Below are positions 21,146 through 31,842 of a DNA stretch of 64,000 nt, piece by piece. Origin of the DNA: Rhizoclosmatium globosum (Eukaryota; Chytridiomycota; Chytridiomycetes; Chytridiales; Chytriomycetaceae); contig MCGO01000015.1 of NCBI GenBank assembly GCA_002104985.1, positions 1 through 64,000 of the forward strand, in the 5' to 3' direction. A program made the position numbers and the translations under genes. How positions within the stretch are numbered: position 1 is the first letter of the stretch; each line of letters begins with the position of its first letter. Under the pieces are notes generated by a model that was given only the letters and a program-made list of their open reading frames with translations, made no database searches and was not told the origin of the DNA.

Positions 21146-22857
21146 ATGGCTCCGTCAAGCCTGAATGACAAACCATTGCCACCACCACCTCCTCCAAGCG
21201 AAGATATCGACCTCTCAATGGAAATCATTCCTCTAAATCCAGATACATGCCACGAAGACAACGGAGACCTCCCTTCAAGCACGGACCACATTCTAGTTTC
21301 CACTGCTGGGACATTCACGTACACTCCAACACAGGAAACATACGAATCCGAAAGCCTGGCACTCTTGACTTATGGAACAGATATTCAATTAGAATCAATG
21401 CATCAGAATAAAGAGGTGAGCCTTCTTGGTTTCAGAGACGTAAGACTAACCTAGCCATCCAACAACACAACACAGTTTGAAACCAAAATACGCGACCTGA
21501 TCTCAAACAATCCAACAACCCGCGGCTTTCTACTCGGTAAAAAAACCTTCTCCAAATCACTCCCACCGCCCTTGAACTCATCCAACACACAAACCAGAAT
21601 CTTCCATAGACTCAATCTTCACAACCCCTCCACACATCCACCCCCAACCTTCCTCTCACACAACAAGCACAACACCCGCAATCGACATCCTCCTCTTCCT
21701 CATCCCACTCTCAAAAATCCACGAAATCTCTGAATTCCTCGAAACTCAAGAATCCGGAATCACGCCTCCACGCGTCATGAAAATCGATAGCGACGGTGGA
21801 TGCACGGCACAAGTTCTGGATGCGGTTTTGGGAGGGATGAGAGGGTGGTTTGCGGGGGAGGAGGATGGGGAGGCGGCGTGGTTTAGGGATGATGTGGATG
21901 TTTTGATTTCGATAGGTGAGTTCAGCGTGTAATTTTTTCGGGTAGCTAATTGTAAGGGGTTTAGGGGTTGGTGGGGAGGAGGTTTGTGAAGCTGTGCAGA
22001 GGGAGTTTAAGCTGCATTATGTGACGGTTTCGGGTGGAACTGCGGGTGCTGGTTTGCAGGTGGATGTTGTTTGGTATCATGGGGATAAGTCTGTTGGGGA
22101 TATTGATTTGTCGTTTTCTGTTGAAGAGGTTGAGGAGGTGGAGTTTGATACGGAATCTGAGTTGAGGTTGGGAGGGTTTGTGACTGGAAGAGACTCAAGG
22201 ATTATTCATCAGATTGAACGGATAGATGGGATAGTCGCGCAAAGGTTGCACTGGTCGCCATTGATGATGGGAACGCAACCAACGTCCACAAATAGGCCAG
22301 AAAGTCAAGATGACGGATTTGTCGCCCAAAGTTTCATACAGCCAGAAGTATCTACTCATCAGGAACCAGCGCCACAAATTGAACAGTTTCTGTCAACACA
22401 ACCATACCAAGAACCCATCAAAAACCCAATCCTACAATCAACGCCCCGAATACACGCTTCAGAAAACGCGGAACGCAGTTGGTCTGTCTCTAGTGTCGAC
22501 TCAAGAGACAGTTTCCTCCTACATCAAAATCGAATCGACACAGAACGCGACTTTGGCGGCGATCTTGGGGACACATCACACCACTTGATACTCGCTGAGC
22601 TTATTGGTGATTTAGCTGAATTGACCTTGACGTATCAAGAGATGAATTCAATGATGAAGGAACGTGAGTCTCAGTCAGAAGGAACCAACGAACCTGTACT
22701 TGACGACAGCAAGCCACCAGATTCCGTTACAAGAGAAGTTGTTGAAGTCAAACCGCATATAGTTGAAGACTCCCTCATCACATCAATGTACACGTCCATC
22801 ATAGCTTCACTCGTGATACTCGTACTCGCATTTCTATGGTACAACTACCAAACATAA
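21146..22857 (+). CDS. Tail-anchored hypothetical protein
   Basis: Multi-exon gene with introns at about 21416-21475, 21536-21598 and 21915-21964. The N-terminus is Pro-rich (PLPPPPPPSEDID). A globular middle part contains IDILLFLIPLSKIHEISEFL, RVMKIDSDGGCTAQVLDAVL and DVDVLISIGVGGEEVCEAV. A disordered linker follows, and the protein ends in one hydrophobic helix (SIIASLVILVLAFLWYNYQT), the plan of a tail-anchored protein of ER or mitochondrial outer membrane. I cannot name the family; a nucleotide-binding fold is possible, but no P-loop is clear. The first part is A/C-rich (about 77 percent A+C at 21601-21660) and the next G/T-rich (about 78 percent at 21841-21900). Confidence 0.65.
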
Positions 22858-22922
22858 TAGTCCTCATAATAAATTAAGTCCAAGAAGAAGTTGTTGTTGA
22901 ATGAAGCAACGAGCTGACACTG

Positions 22923-23866
22923 ATGGACCCAAAAACTAACCACGATAAAGACTGGATCCAAACCGAACTCATTGAGCACAGCAAAACCGGCTCCGATGCA
23001 GTCCTCTCAGACGTCCACGTCTCCTCCAAACCCCTCACCATGCCATTCGGACTCAAACTGAAACACACGTCGGAAGCAACACCACTCCCACTCGTTGGAC
23101 TACAAGTCTGGAACGGCGCATTACTCCTCGCCGAGTACATTTCGTGGCGGAGGAGTGTTGTTGCTGGAAAGCGGGTTGTGGAGGTTGGAGCAGGGACGGG
23201 TGTTGTTTCGTTTGTTGCTGCTGCTGTTGGAGCTGTACGTGTTGTTGCGACGGATGTTGGAGTGGATGTGCTTGGATTGTTGAAGGAAAATGGTGCGGTG
23301 AATGAGGGGTTATTGGGAAGGGTGTTGTTGAAGTGAGGGAGGTTGATTTGACGGATTCGGGGTGTCCGTTGTTTGCGTGGCCAAAGGAGTTGGGGGAAGG
23401 GGAAGAGGAAGAAAGGAGGGAGGATGAGTTTGGGTGGATGAAGGAGGATGTTGAGTTGTTTCATGATGAGTGTGAAGTGATTCTTGCGGCGGATGTTGTG
23501 TATATTGACTATGTTACGTTCCATTTCGTGCGGCATCTGCCTGTGCTTTTGCTCAAGAAAAGTATGAGTGGGTCGTGGCGATCACGAACGTTGTACTTGT
23601 CACTTGAGAAGCGAATTCAGTTCTCTGTTGAGGAATGCAGAGCCACAGCGCCGGCGTGGGACTTTCTGATAAGGACAATTGATGCCATGAATCAGGACTT
23701 GAATGAACGCGTGAATCCAGATGATGGAGAACGGGACTTGGAATCAGATTTCCCACGGGTACAGATTTGCATGGAGCCTGTAGATTTACGAGGGATGCCC
23801 AAGTTGTTTGAGTATGAACGGACAAAGGAACTGCAAATATGGAAAGCGTTTTTATTGATTGCGTGA
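22923..23866 (+). CDS. METTL22-type lysine methyltransferase
   Basis: Seven-beta-strand methyltransferase of the METTL21/22 group. PLVGLQVWNGALLLAEYI precedes motif I (RVVEVGAGTGVVSFVAAA), then VVATDVGVDVLGLL, EVILAADVVYIDYVTFHF and LYLSLEKRIQFSVE. The end (ICMEPVDLRG; LFEYERTKELQIWKAF) matches METTL22 closely. The frame slips by one base near 23310-23336, just before VVEVREVDLTD, in a G-rich stretch with no intron signals; an assembly indel is likely. Protein lysine methylation is expected from the family; the target is not visible. Confidence 0.82.
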
Positions 23867-24159
23867 TTTTAATTTTGAATAGAGATCTGTGGCTGTGGTT
23901 TTTGGTGATTGAGAAAGATGGTAGAAGTGAGGGTCTCTGTATTCAGATACGGCAGAGAGGGAAAGGAAAACTCAAAGTGCAACCAATCAATTGACTTATC
24001 AACAGACAGCACTAAATAATATTGATATGAGAAGCAACAAAGCGTGTGGATTGTGCCATCCCGTTGAATCTCACTTTTTCCTCGACTTGGATCTCCCCAC
24101 CCTTTACGTCTTTCTTCTTTTCGAATCAATTCAATTCCAGCAAAACCAACCAGAAACCA

Positions 24160-26368
24160 ATGACACCACCTTCTTCTTCATCAACAACAAAAGATCTCCG
24201 ACGCGTGATGCCCTCGATTCTTTCGCAGCTTCCATCTGAGTGGCGCGGCACGACGTTTGCCAACAAGACGCTTCTTGGACGATCTGTGTTTGCGGAACGC
24301 GTGTTGTCGCTTGTTTCTTCGAAGGTGGCGAAGTGCGAAGAGCAAGTGACATCGACCGAGTTGAGTGGATTGGGTGTCGCCGAAGACTACTTTCGCGTGT
24401 CGTCGAACGTGTCGGTGCTGCTCGAACTCGCGCTTGCCTCGGACGCCGCACTCAAAGTCGACGACGTGCTCTCCTTTGCCTCGGTGTCGATGCCCGTCAT
24501 TGCCGTGCTTTTGACGGCGACGTTGCCGGTCGTGCTCTATGTTCAACAAGGGACAAAGGCCCCTTTCTCGGCTGCCCATGTCAAAACACTGGCTCTCCTT
24601 GGCGCAGATTTGACTGTTGTGTCTGGTGTTCCGAAACAGCAAGAGAAGGGAAAAGTGGTCGTGGCTTTCAGAGACTCGTTTGAAGCCGTTCAGTTTGCTG
24701 ATGCTGTCGTGGCTCAGTCTACTCTCTATATTCTCAACAAGGATAAATCAAGAGCGATGATGTCTTGGTCATTCGTAAGCGATTGAGTACTCCTCTTACT
24801 ACTCCTGTCTGTGAGAGACGATTGCAAGAGGTACTGTCTTCTTATGATTATCGGTTAAAGCGAGTGGAGCGAGTGATCTGATGTAGTCGAAGGGCTCGAC
24901 GTATCGACAAGACAGTTGAAGGAATTTGAAGGACGCGTAAAAGAGGTCATGCGAAGTGATTTTAAGATTTCGATGATACGGAAAGAGTGGAATCAGAAGT
25001 GTGAGAGGGAGAACGCATGTACTAACTGAATTAATTCAATAGTGGGCTGGAATCAAGGTTACAGCTGACACCGAATCATCAACTCCTGCTGCTCTTGCCG
25101 AGTTTTACGCTCACTTGCAGACAATGTCCGGAACTACTGCGGACCCAACTGCCAATCCTGTCGTCTTTACTGCTGGACTTCCTGCCATTTGCGCGACTTG
25201 GCTTGCACTTTTGACCACTGGAGGAGCTGATATTCTGATGGCATCCACTGCATGTACGTACTTGTAATCTTCAATTTGTTAAAACTAATGGCTCATTCAG
25301 ACGGTGGATCGTCTCAACTTACTGACATTTTTGCTGCCCGTTCACCAACCAAATTCACCAAGTCAACTTATGACATTACTGGCAAGAACGACATTCAAAT
25401 CGCCATCAAAACATCCCTCGACAAACTCGCTAAAACTGCAAAGACCCAACCACAGTCCTCTTTGTCGAAATTCCCACAAACCCTGACATGAAAGTCCCAG
25501 ACATGGCTGTCCTCGCCCGCCACCTCGAAACCTACGCCAAAACTACCAAAAGCAAGTCCTCCTCCTCGTCGACACAACCTTCGCCCCGCCTCCCAAGTGC
25601 TCCAAAAAATCTCCGCCGTCGCTCCAAACCTCACAACAATGGTCTTCATCTCCATGTCCAAAAGCGTCAGCAGAGGCCACACAACAGCCGGAACCCTCGT
25701 CGCAAACTCAACTCCTCCCCCTCCCGCGCCCTCCTCTCCAAAATCCGCGAAATCGGATCCCTCCTCGACACAACCGCAAAACGCGACCAACTCTACCGCC
25801 TCACCTCAAACCACATTGGCGTCGAAACCCGCTGCCTAAAAGCATACACCGTAGCCGCATCCGTCGGATCCGCACTCGTCGCCTCCATCCACCGCCGAAC
25901 ATCCCACAAAATGGACCTCGCCTTCGTACACCCGAACAAGCCGCACAAGGATACACAACCTCCACATTCTCATTCAACCTCCCACCGCTCCCGCACGCGC
26001 CGGTCAGTGAACCGAGACCTTGCACAGCGGTTCGTGGACTGTTGACGGAACATAAAGGGCTTTTCAAGCCGTGTGTAAGTTTCGGGCAGGATAATGGTGT
26101 TGTGTATGCGACTGTTCCTGCGACGAGTACGCAGGGTGCGATTAAGGAGGAGGATAAGGCGAAGCAGTTGGTTGGGGGTGTTGAATTGACGAGGTTGAGT
26201 TTCGCGCCGGGGTGTGATGTTGGGAAGGTTGTTGAGGCGATTGAAGGGGCTTTGGATGTTATTTATGGTGCGGGTGTGTGGTGCCAAGTTGTAGACGTTG
26301 TTTTTAATTTACGTTTCCTTCTTTTCCTTATTTCATACATAAATTTGTTCTGTTTGGATGGTCAGTGA
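24160..26368 (+). pseudogene. Cys/Met-metabolism PLP-dependent enzyme, multiply frame-broken
   Basis: Relative of cystathionine gamma-synthase/lyase enzymes. The first exon holds DLRRVMPSILSQLPSEWRGTT and FRDSFEAVQFADAVVAQST. After a long intron (about 24777-25042) come WAGIKVTADTESSTPAALAE, TAGLPAICATWLALLTTGG, ADILMASTAYGGSSQLTDIF and, in a shifted frame, LFVEIPTNPDMKVPDMAVLA. The PLP lysine is probably in VFISMSKSVSRGHTTAGTLV. The end reads GGVELTRLSFAPGCDVGKVV. At least four frame changes fall between 25450 and 26040 (near 25455, 25550, 25595, 25720 and 25930) without plausible introns. It is either a decaying gene or a locally bad sequence. The exact 3' end is uncertain. Confidence 0.65.
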
Positions 26369-26415
26369 TTTATACGTGGTGGATGAATATCCCGATCTCT
26401 GTGGCAAAACCCAAA

Positions 26416-27806
26416 TGAAAGTGGCATTCCTTGTCTTTGGATCTCGCGGGGACGTCAACCATACGTTGCTATGGCCAAAGAGTTAATTGATCGCGGCGTA
26501 CCAGCGTTAATGTTTGCGCAGAAGCCTTTCCAGAATTGGATTGAAAGTGAAGGAATGAGTTCTCTCTCATCCTGGCGACTTTCTCATGATGTGAACCAGC
26601 CTGAAATGATCAAAGCGATTTTGAGTGGTGATATGCGGCCTTTCATGCCCTTGTTCTACGATAAGCATCGTATTGGCAAAACCCTGTTTCACATCCTTGA
26701 CACAGTCCAAGCAGACAAGTCCATCTCGCTGATCGTAACTGCCACCTCTCTCGGATTCATTTCACCTTATATTTACCATTACTCCAATGTTCCAACCTGT
26801 ACCGTTCATTTAATACCAACGGGTCAACCAACATCTCAAATCCCATCCTCATGATCCCCATAAACCTCCCCTTCGGCCTCTCCCACCGCATTCAATCCGC
26901 AATCATGAACCCTATCGTCGTCAAACCAATCACAACCCACTTCCAAACCCTCGATTTCTCCCACTACACCCTAACCCAACCAAAGAATCCAAATCCACCA
27001 CCCCTAAAATCCTTCCCAAAATACTACTCCTTCTCTCACAACCTCCTCCCCCGTCCAACAGACTGGCCCTCCGACATCCCCGTCGGCGGAAGCATCCTCT
27101 TCAAAAACAGGGCAACAACAGACACACTCTCCCTGAAAACCCAATCCTTTCTAGACAACGGCTCGGAACCAGTATACATCGGGTTCGGAAGCATGCCTGC
27201 AGACCTTTCCACAAATTACCCAGCATTTATCAACGACGTTATCAAGCACTCTCCCGCTGATACGCGGTTTATCGTGTTTTCTCGGAACATGTCGAATTCA
27301 CGCGATATATTAACTGAATCGGGGAAATCTTTACACGCGCAGTGGGACAGGTCAAGAGGGTTTGGTTGTTGGGAGTGAGCCGCATCACGTGTTGTTTCCG
27401 CGGTGTAAGGTGATTGTGCATCATGGTGGGGCGGGGACGACGGCGGAAGCTGCACGGGCGGGGGAAGGTGCAGGTTGTTTGTCCGTTTGGGTTTGATCAG
27501 ACTTTGTGGGCGAGGGTTGTTGTGGAACGTGGGGTTGGTGTTTGTGTGGGGTATTTTCGGGAGTTGAGTGGGGAGAAGCTTGCGGAGGTGATTAGGGATG
27601 TGCAAGAGGTGGGGGTTGTGGAGAGGGCGAGGAGGTTGGGGGTTGATGTTAGAAGGGAAAAAGGGTTGGAGAATGTTTGTGATTGGTTGGTTGGACTTGC
27701 GGATGATGGGTTCGTGTTGAGGAAGGAAATGACTTGGTGGGAGTGGTTGGTTTCACTGTGGCTTGCTTTTATCGCTTTTTTTTTTGTTTCCAAAAGGCTG
27801 GAATAA
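26416..27806 (+). pseudogene. UDP-glycosyltransferase (GT1/sterol-glucosyltransferase-like), broken copy
   Basis: A frame-disrupted tandem copy of the intact gene at 27975. It starts MKVAFLVFGSRGDV, slips within 45 bases (near 26456), keeps KELIDRGVPALMFAQKPFQN, and breaks again near 26850 and 27350. It still shows SHNLLPRPTDWPSDIPVGGS, EPVYIGFGSMPADLS and the donor-binding block VIVHHGGAGTTAEAARAG, with a further slip inside the block near 27465. The C-terminal membrane-proximal helix (MTWWEWLVSLWLAFIAFFF) is present. Unlike the intact copy it is A/C-rich in the middle (78 percent at 26941-27000) and G/T-rich after about 27330. Loss of function is likely unless the shifts are sequencing errors. 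Confidence 0.75.
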
Positions 27807-27974
27807 GGGAAAAGGAGAAGAATAGCACACCTGGCAAATAGCATTGAGAACAGTTGTGTTTGTTGTTTTTCTCCGATCTCCCCTTTTCGATCTCCTTAGT
27901 TTTTGAATGTTCCCATTATCTTGTCCTATTAAAAACTCACCAAACCTCTACGAACTGCTTTGGCACTTACTTAA

Positions 27975-29378
27975 ATGAAGGTCGCATTCGTCGTTTTCGG
28001 ATCTCGTGGAGACGTCCAGCCCTTTGTTGCTATCGCCAAGGAACTCATTCGCCGTGGAACTCCCTCTGTCATCCTAGCACAAGGCCTTTTCCAACCATGG
28101 ATTGAAAGCGAAGGCATCCAGTTTGTCAACCTACCAGGAAACTTCACCAAAGACATGAGTGAAAGCCTTGTAGCCAAAGCGATTTTGACTGGAAATATGA
28201 AGATACTCTTGGAGGACTTTTACAACAAGGAACGGGTTGGACAGACTGTATTTCAAGTTCTTCGCTATCTCAAAAGCGACAAGGAGGTTACCCTCGTTGC
28301 TTGTGGGCCTGCAATCACTTTTCTGGCGCCAATGATGTATCAGATATCGGGTGTGCCATTTTGTGGAATCCACCTCTTTTTGGACCTTGTTCCATCATCC
28401 CAGATTCCTTGTCAGCTCTTCCCAGTTATCTTGCCATTCGGACTCTCAATTCAATTGTACAATATGCTTCTTCACTCCGCGCTACATGGACCTCTGATTA
28501 AATACGTCAAGGAACTGGACTTTAGTGATATTTGCGACTTTGATACTAAGAAGGCAGTGTTTCAACCGCAACTCAGTCTCCCACATTATTTTGCGTGTTC
28601 GTACAATATCATGCCCAGACCGACTGACTGGCCAGCCGATATTCTTGTCGGGGGAAGCGTCTTGTACGAGAATCGATTTGGTGCTGACACTCTGTCGTCA
28701 AAAACCGCTGCCTTTTTGCAACAAGGGAATGCTCCAGTTTACATTGGATTCGGGAGTCTTCCAGCAGACTTGTGCACAGATTACCCTGCATTCATTGACG
28801 AGCTTGTAGATCATTCAGATACAGCAACACGCTTCATTGTATTTGCGCGAAACATGGACAATTCCAATGTGACTAGTGCGTCAGGGGAAACGTTACAGAG
28901 AAAGTGGGAGAATTCTAAACGCGTCCTTGTGGTTACCAGTGAACCACATCACATTCTCTTTCCTCGTTGCTCAGTGATTGTTCATCACGGTGGGGCAGGA
29001 ACGACAGCCGAAGCTGCACGTTCAGGTAAACCAGCTGTCATTTGCCCATTTTGTGCCGATCAACCAGTATGGGCAAATTACATCGGAAAGGCCGGTGCGG
29101 GAATTAATGCTGGGCCATTCCGTCGCCTCACTGGTAAACAACTTGCCTTGTTGATTATAAAAGCACAGGAGCCAAAAATGATGGCTGTTGCAAAGGAGTT
29201 GGGAGTTCGAATTAGGGAGGAACGAGGACTGGAAAATGCTTGTGATTGGTTGATGGCACTTGCTGGTGGAAACTTTGCCCTTCGCAAGGAATTAACGTGG
29301 TTCGAATGGTTGTGGGGACTTTTGCTGGCGCTCTTTGGAATTCAATTCATTCCGCAGTTGTCTAAGAAGACGAACTGA
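27975..29378 (+). CDS. UDP-glycosyltransferase (GT1/sterol-glucosyltransferase-like), intact copy
   Basis: Uninterrupted ORF of 467 residues. GT-B fold glycosyltransferase: the N-terminal domain opens with MKVAFVVFGSRGDVQPFVAI, the acceptor-side loop typical of MGT and sterol 3-beta-glucosyltransferases. The C-terminal donor domain has APVYIGFGSLPADLC, TSEPHHILFPRCSVIVHHGG and AGTTAEAARSGKPAVICPF with DQPVWA, the UDP-sugar signature. The last 30 residues form a hydrophobic helix (FEWLWGLLLALFGIQFI) and basic end, suggesting a membrane tether, which is unusual for soluble MGTs. The acceptor could be a sterol or another lipid. An AATAAAG signal follows at 29390. The paralogue upstream is broken. 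Confidence 0.85.
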   Translation: MKVAFVVFGSRGDVQPFVAIAKELIRRGTPSVILAQGLFQPWIESEGIQFVNLPGNFTKDMSESLVAKAILTGNMKILLEDFYNKERVGQTVFQVLRYLKSDKEVTLVACGPAITFLAPMMYQISGVPFCGIHLFLDLVPSSQIPCQLFPVILPFGLSIQLYNMLLHSALHGPLIKYVKELDFSDICDFDTKKAVFQPQLSLPHYFACSYNIMPRPTDWPADILVGGSVLYENRFGADTLSSKTAAFLQQGNAPVYIGFGSLPADLCTDYPAFIDELVDHSDTATRFIVFARNMDNSNVTSASGETLQRKWENSKRVLVVTSEPHHILFPRCSVIVHHGGAGTTAEAARSGKPAVICPFCADQPVWANYIGKAGAGINAGPFRRLTGKQLALLIIKAQEPKMMAVAKELGVRIREERGLENACDWLMALAGGNFALRKELTWFEWLWGLLLALFGIQFIPQLSKKTN

Positions 29379-29419
29379 AGCAAACAGCGAATAAAGTTTT
29401 GGTTTTGTTTTGATGAGAA

Positions 29420-30203
29420 ATGGCTACCATTCAACTTTACTATTGGCCAACGATCACAGGACGTGGCGAATTCATACGCCTGGCTCTCGAGGATGCAAAG
29501 TATCCGTACAAGGACGAGGCTAGGACGAAGGAGGGATTGGATGAAATGCTGTCTGTCATCAATCCAACTGCTGAGTCACCATTTGACATCCCACCACTGT
29601 CACCCCCGTTTGTGTTCATTGACGATCTACCTCCACTCGCTCACGTTGCAAAAATTCTTTTCGTTCTTGGACCTCGTTTGGGGCTCGCTGGAAATAACTC
29701 GGAAACCGAAAGAGCATTGAGTGGGTCTCACTTTCGTTTCGTGTAGTATATATGGTTATCCTAATACATCGATAGTCAATCAGTTACAGCTGTCAGTCTC
29801 GGACATTGTTAGCGAAGTCCACGATAGTCATCATCCAATAGCGACTTCGCTCTATTACGAAGATCAGAAGGTTGAAGCTGCAAGAAGAACTCACTACTTG
29901 GTCAACGAACGACTACCAAAGTATCTGAGTTACTTTGAGAGAATCCTTGCGAAAAAGACCGCAAATGTTCTTGTTGGAGATACTGTCACATATGTCGATT
30001 TATCTATATTCCATTTACTATGTGGATTGAAGTATGCGTATCCCAAAGCAATGGCAAGGATTGAAGCATATATTCCACGTTTGTTGGAGTTGAAACGGTC
30101 AGTTGCCGAACGACCAAATATCAAAGCGTACCTTGCTTCAGAAAGAAGATTGGCCTTCAACGAGAATGATCTTTTTCGCCATTACTCGGAATTGGATTTA
30201 TGA
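29420..30203 (+). CDS. Glutathione S-transferase
   Basis: Two-exon GST. The N-terminal thioredoxin fold begins IQLYYWPTITGRGEFIRLAL, with the catalytic Tyr expected at YYW and the GRGEFIRL helix typical of sigma/pi-like classes. FVFIDDLPPLAHVAKIL replaces the usual PxLxDG-x-x-LxQSxAI region. An intron at about 29719-29773 joins RAL to INQLQLSVSDIV. The all-helical C-terminal domain contains LVGDTVTYVDLSIFHLLCGL, the conserved Asp-capped helix. It conjugates glutathione to electrophiles in the cytosol. It lies between the glycosyltransferase and the Bax-inhibitor gene, same strand. Confidence 0.85.
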
Positions 30204-30224
30204 GATGCAATAAACTCTCTCAAA

Positions 30225-31015
30225 ATGAATACTACCACCCCTCCAGCCCCACCAGGATACACACCTGTCCTCACCACTGATCCTGAGTCTCAAGAAGCAC
30301 CTCCAAACTACGCCGCAGGAAACTATGATCCGGAAGCCCAGGCTATCCTGGACCACAAGCCACTTTTGAAGGAATGCGAACCACTCGTTCGAATGGCCTT
30401 TGTCCGCAAAGTCTACGCAATCCTCTCAGCCCAGCTTGGCCTAACAACAATCGTGGCTGCTTTCTGCATGTACAACGCCTCAGTAAAAGCATTCGTGCAA
30501 TCAAACGAGACACTTCTTGTGGCTCATGCATTGCATCACTCGTCCTCATCTTTCCACTCATGTTCTACCGCAAAGTTGAACCTCTGAATAAGTACCTTCT
30601 CGCTGCTTTTACTCTCGTGGAAGCGTACACAGTCGGTGTTGTGTGTGCGTTCAACAACAGGGAGATTGTGCTCCAAGCCACCATCTTGACTTTCTGCATC
30701 TTTATCGGGTTAACCATGTTTACGTTGCAGTCAAAAATGCAGTTTGAAGGAATGCAGCCATTCCTGTTCACAAGCTTGGTGTGTCTGTTGTTTGCCCCAC
30801 TTTCTCAACTGTTCTTCCCGTATAGCCATGTCCTGGATTTGGTGTATACTATTGGAGGCGGGCTTCTCTTTTGTGGATTTATTGTCTTTGACACGTTCAT
30901 GATGTTCGAGAAGTATACTGTGGATGAGTATATTCTCGCAGCAGTAGAACTTTACTTGGATATTCTCAACCTGTTCCTTCGTATCTTAAAACTACTTTCA
31001 AACAACAACGACTAA
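30225..31015 (+). CDS. Bax inhibitor-1/LFG (TMBIM) family membrane protein, one frame slip
   Basis: Seven-helix calcium-leak/anti-apoptotic family of ER, Golgi or vacuole membranes. A Pro/Tyr-rich N-terminus (TTPPAPPGYTPVL; EAPPNYAAGNYDPEAQ) precedes MAFVRKVYAILSAQLGLTT (first helix). After a one-base slip near 30515-30545 the protein continues in another frame as LVLIFPLMFYRKVEPLNKYL, LLAAFTLVEAYTVGVVCAF, FIGLTMFTLQSKMQFEG and the terminal FDTFMMFEKYTVDEYILAAV with LYLDILNLFLRILKLL, the LFG hallmark. No intron borders fit at the slip, so a one-base assembly deletion is the likely cause. Otherwise complete. Confidence 0.85.
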
Positions 31016-31069
31016 TTCCACTAATTCCCACATGCATTTATCTCATCAATATAATAAATCCACATTTAG

Positions 31070-31684
31070 TTACTTGTCTTCTTCTGACTTATCAGATTCT
31101 CCGTCACTTTTCCCCTTTTCCCTGTTTTCTTTCTCGGCCTTCTTCGCCTCCAATCTCTTCTTTGCTTTCGCCAAACTCCGCTTCTTTTTCTCAGCCTCCT
31201 CCCGATTCTCTGTGTTCCGTTTTGATTGATCACCATTCAACAAATCATCCAACTCCATCGAAAGCAGTTTCCGCGCCTCCTTTCTATTTGATTGCAAATC
31301 TCGAAAACGTTGTGTTTCGACTGTGATACCGGTAGGAATATGTTTCAGCTGAACGCAAGAGACTGTTTTGTTGACTTTTTGGCCTCCCTTTCCACTGGAT
31401 CAATAGTCAGACGTTGACATCTTGTTATAAATGATGACTCACGATCCTTTGATAAAAGCTTCGTGGAGGTCTGTTTCGTTGAGGGTAACTGGCCATTTCT
31501 TACGTTGGAGGAGATGGGGAGGTGTTGGGACAGCTTTGGCTGAAGATTCAGCTGGAAGGCTTGTCACGCGCTCAGGAGGTTTGTTTGATGCGGTATTGTC
31601 AGCAATCGTTGGAGGTGCCGAAGGCTTTGCTGATGAGAAACATCGAAGGAGTGGTCGGAACTGAATCAAGCTAATTCTGAACAT
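31070..31684 (-). CDS. Mitochondrial class I release-factor-like protein (MTRFR/C12orf65 type)
   Basis: Mitochondrial ribosome-rescue factor. The ATG at 31684 gives MFRISLIQFRPLLRCFSSAK, an amphipathic basic presequence. An intron at about 31394-31440 restores the motif GSGKGGQKVNKT, which holds the catalytic GGQ that hydrolyses peptidyl-tRNA. After it come SCVQLKHIPTGITVETQRFR, DLQSNRKEARKLL and a long Lys/Glu-rich C-terminal helix (RSLAKAKKRLEAKKAEKENR) that can contact rRNA. There is no codon-recognition domain, which sets this family apart from mtRF1. An upstream in-frame start at 31756 would hide the presequence and is unlikely. Confidence 0.85.
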
Positions 31685-31842
31685 CTTTTTGGCAGGACAC
31701 ACACCAGAACACACCATCATTAGACAGAAGACATCCTTCAATATATAAGTATTCATAATTTATCTGATTTATTGAAATGAACGTCCCCAATGAACTAATA
31801 ATGCGACTACAAAGAAAAGATAACCAACACAAAACCAACTCC

